DNA of 64,000 nucleotides from Streptomyces sp. CT34 (GCF_000805335.1 NZ_KN708638.1:5285884-5349883), one strand, 5' to 3'; shown: positions 53,151 through 62,145, counted from the first letter of the stretch. A program made the numbers and translations. The notes: generated by a model not told the origin, from the sequence alone.

Positions 53151-53849
53151 ATGGACCCGATACGCATTCTGATCGCCGACGACCACACCCTGCTGCGCAA
53201 TGCGCTGGCAGAACTGCTCTGCGCCGAGGAGGACTTCAGCGTCACCGGGGTGGCCGCGGACGCTCCCGAGATGCTGCGGCTGGCGGCCGAGACCAGGCCC
53301 CATGTCGTACTCATGGACATCGAGATGCCGGGCAACGACCATCCGCCGGCCACCGTGCGCCGGCTGCGGGAGCTGGCGCCGAGGACACAGGTCATCGTGC
53401 TGTCGATGCACGACGATCCCGCGCTGGTGCAGTCGTTACTGCCGCTGGGCATCAGAGGATTTCTGCACAAGACCGTCACCCGTCAGGCGCTGGCCGCAGC
53501 CGTGCGCGACGCCTGCGCCCCCGGCGGCCAGGTGATGATGCTGCTGTCCGCCGACAGCCTGGCGCAGCCCGCCCCCGTCGCGTCCTCCGTGGTGCTCTCC
53601 GAGCGGGAGACGCAGGTGGTGGAGCTGGCCGCGCAGGGGCTGAGCAATCTGCAGATCGCCCACCGGCTCGGCATCGTCGAGGGCACGGTGAAGCGCCATC
53701 TGCAGAAGGTCTTCGAGAAGCTCGGCGCCCGGTCACGGGTCGAGGCGGCAAACCGGGCGATCGAACAGGGCCTTATCCAGCCGCCGGTCAGGTCCTTCGG
53801 CTCCGACCGGTGGACCCCGGCGGCACGGCCGGTCAGCCGGGCCGGCTAG
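53151..53849 (+). CDS. NarL/LuxR-type response regulator, 232 aa
   Basis: ATG 53151 follows GGGGGAGAGG. The receiver domain has the acidic pair in IADDHTLL and the phosphorylated Asp56 in VVLMDIEMPG, and conserved Ser (VLSMHDD) and Lys (FLHKTVT). The LuxR HTH spans about 148-212 (VVLSERETQVVELAAQGLSN, EGTVKRHLQKVFEKLGARSR). Codon 96 (QS-L-LPLG) is TTA, so translation should depend on the bldA tRNA, as for the kinase. The stop overlaps the end of the convergent 157-aa gene by two bases. Confidence 0.9.
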   Translation: MDPIRILIADDHTLLRNALAELLCAEEDFSVTGVAADAPEMLRLAAETRPHVVLMDIEMPGNDHPPATVRRLRELAPRTQVIVLSMHDDPALVQSLLPLGIRGFLHKTVTRQALAAAVRDACAPGGQVMMLLSADSLAQPAPVASSVVLSERETQVVELAAQGLSNLQIAHRLGIVEGTVKRHLQKVFEKLGARSRVEAANRAIEQGLIQPPVRSFGSDRWTPAARPVSRAG

Positions 53850-54319
53850 CCGGGACCTGCCATCACACTCCCGCTGTCCGCACCGAACGGCACGGTGTGC
53901 CGCCCCACACCCCCGCCCCACAACTCCCCCGCATCCGGCACCTTCTCGGCCAACGCGTCCGCCAGTGCCGCCAGGGCGTCCCACGTACGGGCATATCCGC
54001 AGGTGGTGCAGATGCGTACGGCCGAGGGGGAGGCGCGTACGGTCACCTCGCACTGGTCGGTGGCACGGGCGTGGGCGCGGGCCGCCGCGGGGTGCCGGAG
54101 GAGGAATCCGGCGCGGGCGTCCGGGGAGGCGGGGGCGAGAGTGACGCCCAGGGGGGCGAGCCAGGCGGTGTGCAGGGCGCGGATCACCTGCGCGATGTGC
54201 TGATGGCGGGCCGGTCCGGGGGGCTTGGCGTCCCAGCGGTCCAGGATCTCCATGTCCGTGCGGGTCAGCGGCGGATGTGCGGCCACCGGTGGCCGCTCCT
54301 GGTGTGTGGGACCTGGCAT
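53846..54319 (-). CDS. Hypothetical protein, 157 aa
   Basis: ATG 54319 follows AGGAGGAGAG, a strong site. The protein is soluble: a disordered start, a helix HQHIAQVIRALHTAWLAPLG and a C-terminal block VRICTTCGYARTWDALAALA with one CxxC pair. No family is recognised. It follows the dehydrogenase gene by 82 bp on the same strand and may be the third gene of the ALAS operon. Confidence 0.65.
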   Translation of the reverse strand: MPGPTHQERPPVAAHPPLTRTDMEILDRWDAKPPGPARHQHIAQVIRALHTAWLAPLGVTLAPASPDARAGFLLRHPAAARAHARATDQCEVTVRASPSAVRICTTCGYARTWDALAALADALAEKVPDAGELWGGGVGRHTVPFGADSGSVMAGPG

Positions 54320-54401
54320 CTTCTCTCTCCTCCTGGTCGCTCGCGGCGGCGGCCGGTCCGCTGGTGCCCACCGGACCGGCCGCCGCCCGTACGTGCCCTG
54401 A

Positions 54402-55412
54402 TCAGCCCGCCATCGCGGGCACCGCCGCCGCGGCCGGTGCGACATCGCCGGCGTTCATCGCGAGCGGCACCGGCCGGCCCTCCAGTGCCTGGCACACCGA
54501 CTCGACCGCCTGGTGGCCGGCGCGGTCCTGAGCCTCGGCGGTGCTGGCGCCCAGGTGCGGGGTGGCGGTGACGGTGTCGAGGTCCAGCAGTGGGGAGCCG
54601 GTGGCCGGTTCGGTCTCGAAGACGTCCAGCGCGGCGCCCGCGATCCGGCCCTCGGCCAGCGCCTCGGCCAGCGCCCGCTCGTCGACGATGCCGCCGCGGG
54701 AGGTGTTGACCAGGTGCAGCGTCGGCCGGGCCAGGCGCAGTTCGCGCTCGCCGATCAGCCCGAGCGTCGCGGGGTTCTTCGGCAGATGGACGGTGACGAT
54801 GTCGCAAGCGGACATCAGCTCGTCCAGCTCCACCGAGCGCGCGCCGAAGGCCTGGGCCTGCTCCGCGGTGACGAACGGGTCGTACGCGTACAGCTCGACG
54901 TCGAAGGCGGCCAGCCGGCGGGCGACCAGCCTGCCGACGTTCCCGAGCCCCACGATGCCCACCCGGCGGCCGGCCAGTTCGCCGCCCTTGAAGGCCGAGC
55001 GCTCCCAGCGGCCCGCGCGCAGCGAGGCTCCGGCGGCGTAGACCTTGCGCAGCGAGGAGATGATGAGCGCGACGGTCAGCTCGGCGACGCTGAGCACATT
55101 GGACTGCGGGGCGTTGGCGACCAGAACGCCGGCGCGGGTGGCCGCGGCCACGTCCACATTGTCCAGTCCCACTCCGGCCCGGCTGATGATCTTCAGATGC
55201 GGTGCGGCGGCGATCGCGTCCGCGTCGGCGGTGGTGCCGCTGCGGATGAGCAGGGCGTGTGCGTCCCTGACGGCCTCGCGCAGGGCGGCCGGGTCGCCGC
55301 CGTCGCAGCGCCGGACGTCGTAGGCGGACAGCGCAGCGAGGGTCGCCGCGGGCAGCGGGTCGGCGACGAGAACTACGGGTTTTTCCGGTGTGCTGGTGTG
55401 CGTCGGCGTCAT
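54402..55412 (-). CDS. D-3-phosphoglycerate dehydrogenase-like 2-hydroxyacid dehydrogenase, 336 aa
   Basis: A two-domain D-isomer-specific dehydrogenase: [23 protein letters not shown]-binding [16 protein letters not shown], catalytic Arg in [10 protein letters not shown], Glu in [10 protein letters not shown] and His in TPHLGAST. It lacks the C-terminal ACT/ASB extension of housekeeping SerA, so allosteric serine control is probably absent. It lies 32 bp after the ALA synthase gene. A dedicated supply of serine, hence glycine, for ALA synthase is inferred; another hydroxyacid substrate is possible. Confidence 0.85.
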   Translation of the reverse strand: MTPTHTSTPEKPVVLVADPLPAATLAALSAYDVRRCDGGDPAALREAVRDAHALLIRSGTTADADAIAAAPHLKIISRAGVGLDNVDVAAATRAGVLVANAPQSNVLSVAELTVALIISSLRKVYAAGASLRAGRWERSAFKGGELAGRRVGIVGLGNVGRLVARRLAAFDVELYAYDPFVTAEQAQAFGARSVELDELMSACDIVTVHLPKNPATLGLIGERELRLARPTLHLVNTSRGGIVDERALAEALAEGRIAGAALDVFETEPATGSPLLDLDTVTATPHLGASTAEAQDRAGHQAVESVCQALEGRPVPLAMNAGDVAPAAAAVPAMAG

Positions 55413-55444
55413 GTCGTCAACAACTCTCTGTCGTTCAAGGGGCG

Positions 55445-56719
55445 TTAGAGGGCGGCGGCCAGCTCTTCGACCTGGCGGCGGGGCAGGTCGTGGCGGTGCC
55501 ACAGGGCGTCCAGCGCATCGGCGAAGGCGTGGATCTGGGCCTCGGTGTGGTGCGGGGTCGGCGTCACCCGCAGGCGCTCCGAACCGGTGGGCACGCTGGG
55601 GGAGTTGATCGGCTGGACGTAGATGCGGTGCTGCTCCAGCAGCTCGGCGGCGACCGCCCGGCACTTGGCGGAGTCGCCGATGAGGACGGGCACGATATGC
55701 GCGTCGTCGGAGACCACCGGGATGCGCCGCTCGCGCAGCAGGTCCTGGAGCAGCGCCGCCTTGGCCTTCATGTCCTCCCGTTCCAGCTCGGAGCGCTTGA
55801 GGTGGCGTACGGCGGCGAGCGCGCCGGCGGCGACCGCGGGCGGCAGGGAGGTGGTGAAGATGAACGCCGAGGCGAAGCTGCGGATCGCGTCGATCGCCGA
55901 GGCGGGGCCCGCCACATAGCCGCCGGCGATGCCGTACGCCTTGGCGAGGGTGCCCTGGATGACGTCGAAGCGGTCGGCGATGCCCAGCTCGGCAGCCTTT
56001 CCGGCGCCCTCGGGCCCGTACATGCCGACCGCGTGGACCTCGTCGAGGTAGCTGAAAGCGCCGTACTCACGGGCGAGTTCGGCCACCCGGGCGAGCGGTG
56101 CGATGTCCGACTCCATCGAGTAGATGCTCTCCACCGCGATGATCTTCGGGGTCTCCGGGGCGATGCCGGCCAGCAGCTCTTCCAGGTGGTCCATGTCGTT
56201 GTGACGGAAGATCAGTTTCTCGGCGCCGCTGTGCCGCATTCCGGCGATCATCGAGGCGTGGTTCAGCTCGTCGGAGAGGACGACGCAACCGGGCAGCTTG
56301 CCGGCCAGTACGGTCAGCGCGGCGTCGTTGGCCGAGTAGCCGGAGGGGAAGATCAGGGCAGCCTCGGCGCCGTGCAGCGAGGCCAACTCCTGTTCCAGCA
56401 GGACGTGGTAGTGGTTGTTGCCCGAGATGTTGCGGGAGCCGCCGCTGCCGGCGCCGGTCTCGTCGATCGCCCGGTGCATCGCCTCGAGAACCAGCGGGTG
56501 CTGGCCCATGCCCAGGTAGTCGTTGCTGCACCAGACGTTGATTCGGCTGTCGGCGTCGGGGCCGTGGCGCAGGGCGCTGGGGAAGCTGCCGGCCTCGCGC
56601 TGGACGTCCAGGAAGGTCCGGTAACCCCCGCGGGCCTTGAGACCGTCGATCTCGGCGGAAAAGAACCCGTGATAGTCGAACAACGATTCCTCCAGGAACA
56701 CAGGAACATGCGAGCGCAT
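55445..56719 (-). CDS. 5-Aminolevulinate synthase (PLP-dependent), up to 424 aa
   Basis: Alpha-oxoamine synthase with [56 protein letters not shown] and the PLP lysine in [13 protein letters not shown] (Lys260). It condenses glycine and succinyl-CoA to 5-aminolevulinate. Streptomyces make haem through glutamyl-tRNA, so a separate ALAS normally feeds C5N units of secondary metabolites (manumycin, moenomycin types). The acyl-CoA ligase and amide synthetase needed for C5N are not in this window. ATG 56719 has no ribosome-binding site; TTG 56683 preceded by GGAGGA is a serious alternative start. Confidence 0.87.
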   Translation of the reverse strand: MRSHVPVFLEESLFDYHGFFSAEIDGLKARGGYRTFLDVQREAGSFPSALRHGPDADSRINVWCSNDYLGMGQHPLVLEAMHRAIDETGAGSGGSRNISGNNHYHVLLEQELASLHGAEAALIFPSGYSANDAALTVLAGKLPGCVVLSDELNHASMIAGMRHSGAEKLIFRHNDMDHLEELLAGIAPETPKIIAVESIYSMESDIAPLARVAELAREYGAFSYLDEVHAVGMYGPEGAGKAAELGIADRFDVIQGTLAKAYGIAGGYVAGPASAIDAIRSFASAFIFTTSLPPAVAAGALAAVRHLKRSELEREDMKAKAALLQDLLRERRIPVVSDDAHIVPVLIGDSAKCRAVAAELLEQHRIYVQPINSPSVPTGSERLRVTPTPHHTEAQIHAFADALDALWHRHDLPRRQVEELAAAL

Positions 56720-57038
56720 GAAGAAGGGAATGCCGTGCTCCGCGTAAAGGAGCAGGCGGTCGCCTCAAGGGAGAGTCGGTAACGGGCGGACCGGGAATCC
56801 GTTCCGCTGCAAAGAACGTATCTGCGGCGCCGTCCGCTGTGAAATGCCGAGCCCCTTCCGCCTATACGGAAGGGGCATGGAAGGGGTGCGTGCGGCGATG
56901 TCGGAGACCGTGCGCCGGCGACTTATGTCGTCCCCGTATGGATGGTGCGTCCCGGTATTTCTGTCGCGTCCGCCGGATCATTAGTGTCCTGGACTGTGGA
57001 CGGACATCGAAACGGCCGAAAGGGCTGCGCTGCTCGGC
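56720..57038. other. Intergenic gap upstream of ALA synthase
   Basis: About 320 bp that should contain the ALAS promoter on the minus strand and the end of the ArsR gene. No site matching operators A-C was found here. Confidence 0.4.
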
Positions 57039-57389
57039 TCAGTGCCCGGGTGTGGCCTCGTCGGCATCGCCGGCGGCCGCCTGCTCGGCGCGGAAGCTGC
57101 CGACCAGGGTCTCCAACAGCCCCGGATAGCGGCTGTCCAGGTCGCCCCGGCGGAGCGAGATCCAGCAGCGGGTGCTCTCCGAGCGGGTACGGGTCACCCC
57201 CGCCTCCCGAAGGATCTTGGTGTGGTGCGATGCCGTCGACTTGGGGGTCTCGCCGCTCAGCTCCCCCGATGTGTACTCCCGCCCGTCCATCAGCCGGGCG
57301 ACCATGCCGAGCCGTGTGTCGTCGCTGAGCGCGTGCAGCACGTCGGCGAGCCTGATGTCCCCCGTCGCGGGGTGTCGGTATCTGCGCAC
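57039..57389 (-). CDS. ArsR-family winged-helix repressor, 116 aa
   Basis: The frame from GTG 57389 has the ArsR pattern DVLHALSDDTRLGMVARLMD, SGELSGETPKSTASHHTKIL and REAGVTRTRSESTRCWISLR. There are no cysteine metal-site motifs of the CxC type, so it is probably not a metal sensor. It is divergent from the MFS gene and should repress it through the dyad at 57440-57467. The start could lie slightly upstream; the longer frame has no good site. Confidence 0.8.
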   Translation of the reverse strand: MRRYRHPATGDIRLADVLHALSDDTRLGMVARLMDGREYTSGELSGETPKSTASHHTKILREAGVTRTRSESTRCWISLRRGDLDSRYPGLLETLVGSFRAEQAAAGDADEATPGH

Positions 57390-57439
57390 CTCGTCAGGAT
57401 CGCACACTCGGTCGCCGATGCACCCACCACCTGCTATGT

Positions 57440-57467
57440 TCAATGTTCTCGAACTTCGAATGATTGA
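57440..57467. promoter_or_regulatory. Dyad operator between ArsR and MFS genes
   Basis: TCAAT (57440-57444) and ATTGA (57463-57467) form the outer arms, with inner TTC (57446-57448) and GAA (57458-57460), around TCGAACTTCGAA. This AT-rich dyad is 16 bp upstream of the MFS start and fits an ArsR-type operator. Confidence 0.55.
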
Positions 57468-57483
57468 GAGGAGTCGACGGCGC

Positions 57484-58686
57484 ATGCGTCGCATCCTGCT
57501 GCTGGCCCTGGGTTCGTTCGCCCTCGGGCTGGACGCCTATGTCATGGCCGGCCTGCTGCCGGTCGTGGCGGGTGATCTTCATGTCTCGGCCTCGGCCGCG
57601 GGCCAGATGGTCACCGTCTTCACGCTCTGCTATGCCCTCGCGGCCCCCGTTTTCGCCACCGTGCTCGCCGGGCGGCCCGCTCGCGTGATCCTCTCCCTGG
57701 CGCTGACCGTCTTCACGCTCGCCAACGCGCTCTCCGCGCTGTCGACTTCGCTGACGATGCTGCTCATCGCGCGCGCCGTGGCGGGCATCGGTGCGGGCAT
57801 CTACTCCCCGCTCGCCGCGGCCACCGCCGCCTCCCTCTCGCCGGCCGAGCGCCGGGGCCGGGGGCTGGCGATCGTCATGGGCGGCATGAGCATCGGCACC
57901 GTCGTCGGCGTCCCGGTCGGCGTGGTGCTCGCCCACCACATCAGCTGGCGCGGCACCCTCTGGCTGGTCACCGCGCTGGGCTTCATCGCCCTGCTCGGTG
58001 CGGCCACCATGCTGCCCAAGCTCCCGGCCTCGCCCCCGCCGGCGCTCAAGGAGCGCATCGGCGTGCTGACCAACCGCCGGGTCGCGCCCATCGCGCTGGT
58101 CTCCTTCCTCGCCGGCATCGCGAGCCTGGGCCTGTACACCTACCTGGCCTCCTTCCTCTCCGACTCCGCCGGCCTGTCGGACCCGACCGGGTACCTGTGG
58201 GCCTGGGGCATCGGCGGCGTGGTGGGCAGCCTGTGCGTGGGCCCGCTGGTGGACCGGACCAAGAAGGCGTACGGCATCGCCACCGTCATCTTCGTCCTGC
58301 TGGTCATCTCCGAAGCCGTGCTGCCCGGCGTCGCCTCGACCCACTGGGGCATGATCCTGCCGCTCATCGTCTGGGGTGCCTCCGGCTGGGCCCTCCAGGT
58401 CCCCCAGCAGCACGAGCTGATCGCGGCCGAGCCGGAGCACAGTTCCGTCGCCGTCTCGCTCAACAGCTCCGCCGTCTACCTGGGCAGCGCCGCGGGCTCG
58501 GCGCTCGGCGGTCTCGTCCTGGCCTCCGGTGTGTCCCCGTCCGAGCTGCCGTACTGCACGGCGGGGGTCGCCCTCCTCGCCCTGGCGCTGCATCTGACGC
58601 TGGTCCGGTGGGGCCGGAGGCGCCCGGTGACGGCACGCGGCGCGGCGCCGGTCGCCTCCGGCGTCGAGGAGAAGGTCTCCGCGTAG
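57484..58686 (+). CDS. MFS transporter (DHA1-type), 400 aa
   Basis: Twelve hydrophobic segments, with motif A-like GRPARVILSLALTVFTLANA and motif C-like GIGAGIYSPLAAATAASLSP...GGMSIGTVVGVPVGVVLAHH. DHA1 members export drugs or sugars; LGSFALGLDAYVMAGLLPVV is typical of AraJ/CmlA-like proteins. ATG 57484 has GAGAGGAGT about ten bases ahead; an in-frame ATG at 57460 is the alternative. It is regulated, presumably, by the divergent ArsR gene, and followed by a perfect 17-bp hairpin terminator. Self-resistance or export of a cluster product is possible. Confidence 0.88.
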   Translation: MRRILLLALGSFALGLDAYVMAGLLPVVAGDLHVSASAAGQMVTVFTLCYALAAPVFATVLAGRPARVILSLALTVFTLANALSALSTSLTMLLIARAVAGIGAGIYSPLAAATAASLSPAERRGRGLAIVMGGMSIGTVVGVPVGVVLAHHISWRGTLWLVTALGFIALLGAATMLPKLPASPPPALKERIGVLTNRRVAPIALVSFLAGIASLGLYTYLASFLSDSAGLSDPTGYLWAWGIGGVVGSLCVGPLVDRTKKAYGIATVIFVLLVISEAVLPGVASTHWGMILPLIVWGASGWALQVPQQHELIAAEPEHSSVAVSLNSSAVYLGSAAGSALGGLVLASGVSPSELPYCTAGVALLALALHLTLVRWGRRRPVTARGAAPVASGVEEKVSA

Positions 58687-58723
58687 GCCCGACGGCTCGG
58701 CCGGGGCACTTCCGAAAAGCCGA

Positions 58724-58762
58724 CCGCAGCCCCGAATGCGTTTCCCGCATTCGGGGCTGCGG
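58724..58762 (+). terminator. Perfect 17-bp stem terminator after the MFS gene
   Basis: CCGCAGCCCCGAATGCG (58724-58740), a 5-nt loop TTTCC, then its exact complement (58746-58762). There is no T tract, as is usual for Streptomyces terminators. It lies 38 bp after the MFS stop. Confidence 0.8.
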
Positions 58763-58849
58763 CACGTTTCCGTATCTATTCGGAATGCGCATAGGGGTCC
58801 CCGAATTGGTATTTCCGTCCGTCTCGGAAACCCCTTACGGTCTCCCACC

Positions 58850-59365
58850 ATGAATACGGATCCGCGACCAGCCACCCTTGCCGACATCGACGAACTGATC
58901 AGACTGCGCGGCTTTCTCCTGGATACCGGAGCGGGGCATTACGTATCGCCCGACCCCGCAGCCGGCCGCGTCTGGCGGGACAGCTACCGGAACTGGCTGC
59001 ACACCCACCTGGAAACCTCGGAGCAGATTTACGTCGGGACCATCGGTTCGCCGCAGCGCCTCAGCGCCTGTGCCATCGCCGTCATCGACAACCGAGCGCC
59101 GACCCATGCGTACCCCAACGGCAAGGTCGGTTGGGTCCAGACGGTGGTGGTCGATCCCGTCCGGCGCGGCGAGGGCCTGGGCAAGGCCGTCGTCCATCAC
59201 GTCCTGGACTGGCTGAGCGGGGCGGGCGTACGGGAGTCCGTACTGCAGACCACGCCCTCGGGTACCGGACTCTACTACCGCCTCGGCTTCCAACCGTCCG
59301 GCGAGGACCTGCTCTTCAAGCAGCTCGGCGGATCCACCGGGCTCACCGGGCCGCAGCCGCTCTGA
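58850..59365 (+). CDS. GNAT-family N-acetyltransferase, 171 aa
   Basis: The start ATG 58850 is weak in ribosome-binding sequence. The GNAT fold is clear: substrate half (RPATLADIDELIRLRGFLLD), beta strand VGWVQTVVVDP, the acetyl-CoA loop RRGEGLGKAVVHHVLDWL and the terminal GLYYRLGFQPSGEDLLFK. The substrate is not predictable. It is followed by the oxidoreductase gene 73 bp downstream on the same strand. Confidence 0.85.
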   Translation: MNTDPRPATLADIDELIRLRGFLLDTGAGHYVSPDPAAGRVWRDSYRNWLHTHLETSEQIYVGTIGSPQRLSACAIAVIDNRAPTHAYPNGKVGWVQTVVVDPVRRGEGLGKAVVHHVLDWLSGAGVRESVLQTTPSGTGLYYRLGFQPSGEDLLFKQLGGSTGLTGPQPL

Positions 59366-59438
59366 CGCCCGTCACACCGACAGCTACTCCCACACCCCCA
59401 CCCCCCCACAGATCCACTGCGAAGGGAAACGGAACATC

Positions 59439-60512
59439 ATGAAGGTCGCCATCGTCGGACTCGGTTACGCGGGGACCCGCTTCCTCAAGGCCTTCCGCAA
59501 CGTCGCACGGGAGGCCGGCACCGCGCACCGGCTGTCGTTCGCCTACGTCGGACGCCACCGCACCACGGACGAGATCCCCTACTACCCCACCGTGACGGCG
59601 GCGTTGGCGGAGTTCCGGCCGGATGTCGTGGTCGTCAGCGTCCCCGAGCACGCCCGCGCCCAGATCTTCACCGAGTTGGCCGGCTACACCGGCTTCGTCG
59701 TCTCCGAGAAGAACCTCGCCACCTCACGCGACGACCTCGACCTCGTCGCCAAGAGCCTCGCGGACGTCTCCGGCTTCACCCTGGACCTCGTCGAGCGTTA
59801 CTCCGAGGCCACCAGGTACCTGCGCGAGTACGTGCGCGCGCACCAACTGGAGCTGGTGCGCGCGAACTTCATCTGGGGCAAGGACCGGATCAACGACCAC
59901 CGGCCCACCTCCGGCGTGCCCAGCGAGGTCGTGCACTCCCTCGACCTGGTCCCGTGGATCTGCGGCGGCGGGCACCGCCTGGAGGTCGACACCGCCATCG
60001 GCACCCGCTCCGACTTCTCCGTATCCGGGCCGGAGGTCCTGGACAGCGTGGCGCTGACGGCGCGGCTGGGCCCAGGAGCCGTCACCGGGTACAGCAGCTT
60101 TGTGCACATCACCCGCAAGCGGGAGGTCGACTTCGTCTTCCGCACCCCGGACGCGGAACTGCTCTACGCCAGTATCGTCTTCGACACCCCGGTCTGGGAC
60201 GCGGACCATCTGCGCATCTGGCAGCGTCGCGACCACGGCGACGAGCTGATCCACGAGCTGCGCACCGACGGGGAGGCCGGCGATCCGGAGCTTCGTACGG
60301 TCATCAAGCTGGGGCGGCTGGTGCGGGATGTGGCGCGGTTCGTCGAGGACGGCATCCGGCCCGAGGTGCCGTTCGCCTCGCTGGAGGACTCGCTGTCCCT
60401 GCAGCGGCTGCTCAACGACGTGGAGGGCCGCTCGCGCACCGTCGGCCCGGTGTCGTACTTCCCGGACGGCCGGGCGGCCCTGGCGGAGGTGGACTGGGAG
60501 CGGCTGGGCTGA
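59439..60512 (+). CDS. Gfo/Idh/MocA-family oxidoreductase, 357 aa
   Basis: ATG 59439 follows GAAGGGAAACGGAA. The N-terminal Rossmann fold (VAIVGLGYAGTRFLKAF), VVSVPEHARAQIF and SEKNLA, the position of the catalytic EKP motif with Asn in place of Pro, are visible. The C-terminal domain has WGKDRINDHRPTSGVPSEVV and HSLDLVPWICGGG. Such enzymes oxidise or reduce sugars, inositols or amino-sugar-like substrates in secondary metabolism. The EKN variant is uncommon and may reflect a different substrate. Confidence 0.85.
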   Translation: MKVAIVGLGYAGTRFLKAFRNVAREAGTAHRLSFAYVGRHRTTDEIPYYPTVTAALAEFRPDVVVVSVPEHARAQIFTELAGYTGFVVSEKNLATSRDDLDLVAKSLADVSGFTLDLVERYSEATRYLREYVRAHQLELVRANFIWGKDRINDHRPTSGVPSEVVHSLDLVPWICGGGHRLEVDTAIGTRSDFSVSGPEVLDSVALTARLGPGAVTGYSSFVHITRKREVDFVFRTPDAELLYASIVFDTPVWDADHLRIWQRRDHGDELIHELRTDGEAGDPELRTVIKLGRLVRDVARFVEDGIRPEVPFASLEDSLSLQRLLNDVEGRSRTVGPVSYFPDGRAALAEVDWERLG

Positions 60513-60547
60513 AGCGCGGACGTTTCCTCTGGGAGGGGGCGTTGTCA

Positions 60548-61795
60548 GTGGAGAAGGTTAGCGTGGTGATCGTGCAGCTTCGTTATCAGTACCGCATCGC
60601 CTTGACGCCTGGCCAGCGCATCCGCGCTGCGAGGGTGTTCGGGTGCCGGCGTGTGGTCTGGAACGATGCGCTAGCGGTTCAGAAGCTGCGCAAGGCGTCG
60701 AACAAGCTGCTGGGAAACCCCAAGGCACGTCTTGCCGAGGGGCCGTATCAGCCGGTCCCGAAGAACGCCGAGCTGGGCAAGACGCTCATCACGGCCGCGA
60801 AGAAGTCCGCTGAGCGGGAGTTCCTGTCGGATGCGCCAGTCGGTGTGATGCAGCAGACCTTGCGGGACCTGGATGGGGCGTGGAAGGCACACGAAGACTC
60901 CAAGACCGGCAACCGCAGAGGCCCGAAGGTCGCCCCGCCGAGGTTCAAGAGCAAGAAGGATAACCGGCAAACCGCACGGTTCACCCGCTCCGACCGCTTC
61001 TCGGTCACCGACGGCGGCAGGCTGCGTCTACCGAAGATCGGCGAGGTGCGGGTGAAGTGGTCGCGTGATCTACCCTCGGCTCCGTCGTCGGTGACACTGA
61101 TCAAGGACTGCTCAGGTCGGTACTGGGTGTCATTCGTCGTGGAGACCGATCCGGCAGCCGACATGCTGCCCCCGACCGACCGAGACCAGGGTATCGACCT
61201 GGGCCTGGATCGTTTCGCCGTGCTGGCGGACGGGTCGCAGATCGCCTCGCCGAAGTACCTGCGGCGGGCGGAGAAGAAGCTGAAGAAGCGGCAGCGGGAA
61301 CTGTCGCGGAAGAAGAAGGGAAGCAGCAACCGGGACAAGGCCCGCATCAAGGTCGCCCGTGCACATGCCAAAGTGGCCGACTCACGCCGCAATTTCCACC
61401 ATCAGTGGTCTCACAAACTGACGCGCGAGAACCAAGCCGTCTTCACCGAGACCCTCAACGTCCGTGGAGGACTGGCGCGTACCCGGCTGGCCAAGAGCGT
61501 GCACGACGCGGGCTGGGCACAGTTCGTGACGTTCTGCGAGTACAAGGCAATCCGGCGCGGGCGGTCCTCCGCCAAGGTCGCCCGGGACTTCCCCTCCTCG
61601 CAGATATGTTCCGCCTGCGGATACTGTGACGGCCCCAAGCCGCTGCACATCCGCGCCTGGACCTGCGCGAACTGCGGCACCCGGCACGACCGGGACTGGA
61701 ACGCCGGACGCAACGTCCTCCACGAAGGCCGCCGCATCCGCGCGGCCGACACGACAGCACCACCCACCCCCGGACCGGGGGCCTCACGCCGGTAA
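60548..61795 (+). CDS. tnpB: TnpB RNA-guided nuclease of an IS200/IS605-IS607-type element, 415 aa
   Basis: GTG 60548 follows GGGAGGGGG. The OrfB N-terminal domain (RYQYRIALTPGQRIRAARVF, CRRVVWNDAL) precedes a RuvC-like nuclease with Asp in GIDLGLDRFAVL, Glu in FTETLNVRGG and Asp in HDRDWNAGRN, plus a zinc ribbon (CSACGYC, CANCGTR). All three catalytic acids are intact. No tnpA is adjacent, so the element depends on a transposase elsewhere. TnpB cuts DNA guided by an RNA from the 3' end of the element; that end here is rich in hairpins. It starts only 35 bp after the oxidoreductase stop. Confidence 0.9.
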   Translation: MEKVSVVIVQLRYQYRIALTPGQRIRAARVFGCRRVVWNDALAVQKLRKASNKLLGNPKARLAEGPYQPVPKNAELGKTLITAAKKSAEREFLSDAPVGVMQQTLRDLDGAWKAHEDSKTGNRRGPKVAPPRFKSKKDNRQTARFTRSDRFSVTDGGRLRLPKIGEVRVKWSRDLPSAPSSVTLIKDCSGRYWVSFVVETDPAADMLPPTDRDQGIDLGLDRFAVLADGSQIASPKYLRRAEKKLKKRQRELSRKKKGSSNRDKARIKVARAHAKVADSRRNFHHQWSHKLTRENQAVFTETLNVRGGLARTRLAKSVHDAGWAQFVTFCEYKAIRRGRSSAKVARDFPSSQICSACGYCDGPKPLHIRAWTCANCGTRHDRDWNAGRNVLHEGRRIRAADTTAPPTPGPGASRR

Positions 61796-61900
61796 CGGCG
61801 GGAGTAATCGCCTGCGGAGCGCACGTAAGACCGGGCGCAGCCCGGCCGCGCGCACAACCCCCACCCGCGTGGGGAGGAACCAGGAACCCACCCGAAGCCG
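61767..61900 (+). ncRNA. Candidate right-end guide RNA (reRNA/omega RNA) of the TnpB element
   Basis: Successive hairpins overlap and follow the tnpB 3' end: CCCCCG/CGGGGG (61767-61781), CCGGGC-GCA-GCCCGG (61831-61845) and CCCCAC-CCGC-GTGGGG (61859-61874). TnpB guide RNAs span the end of tnpB and the element's right end, with the guide taken from flanking DNA. The exact 3' boundary, hence the guide, cannot be set without a related empty site. Confidence 0.5.
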
Positions 61901-62145
61901 GTGATCTCTCACACGGAGATGCCACCGTCAGACGGAGAATCCTCGGTTTTCAAGCCGATGGAGGAGGTCAATGCAAGAGACACCGCCCCTGGCCGAAAGT
62001 GACATCGCGCCCCGCTCCCGGTGTCTCCTTGGGTGCACCGCGCTGCTCCTTCCGTACGCACCGCACCGCCGCCCGGCGGCCCCCGCCATAGGCTCCCGAC
62101 GTGCCGCTTCACCAGCGGCGATGCCCCGATCCCAAGGAGCCTGTG
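61901..62145. other. Intergenic stretch between TnpB element and LysR gene
   Basis: About 245 bp containing the flank of the TnpB element and the promoter region of the LysR gene. No gene is supported. Confidence 0.4.

Noticed and set aside
61859-61874. The CCCCAC...GTGGGG hairpin after tnpB as another CRISPR repeat
   Set aside because: It is single, has no 29-nt match to the repeats at 6.3 kb and fits the right end of the TnpB element.
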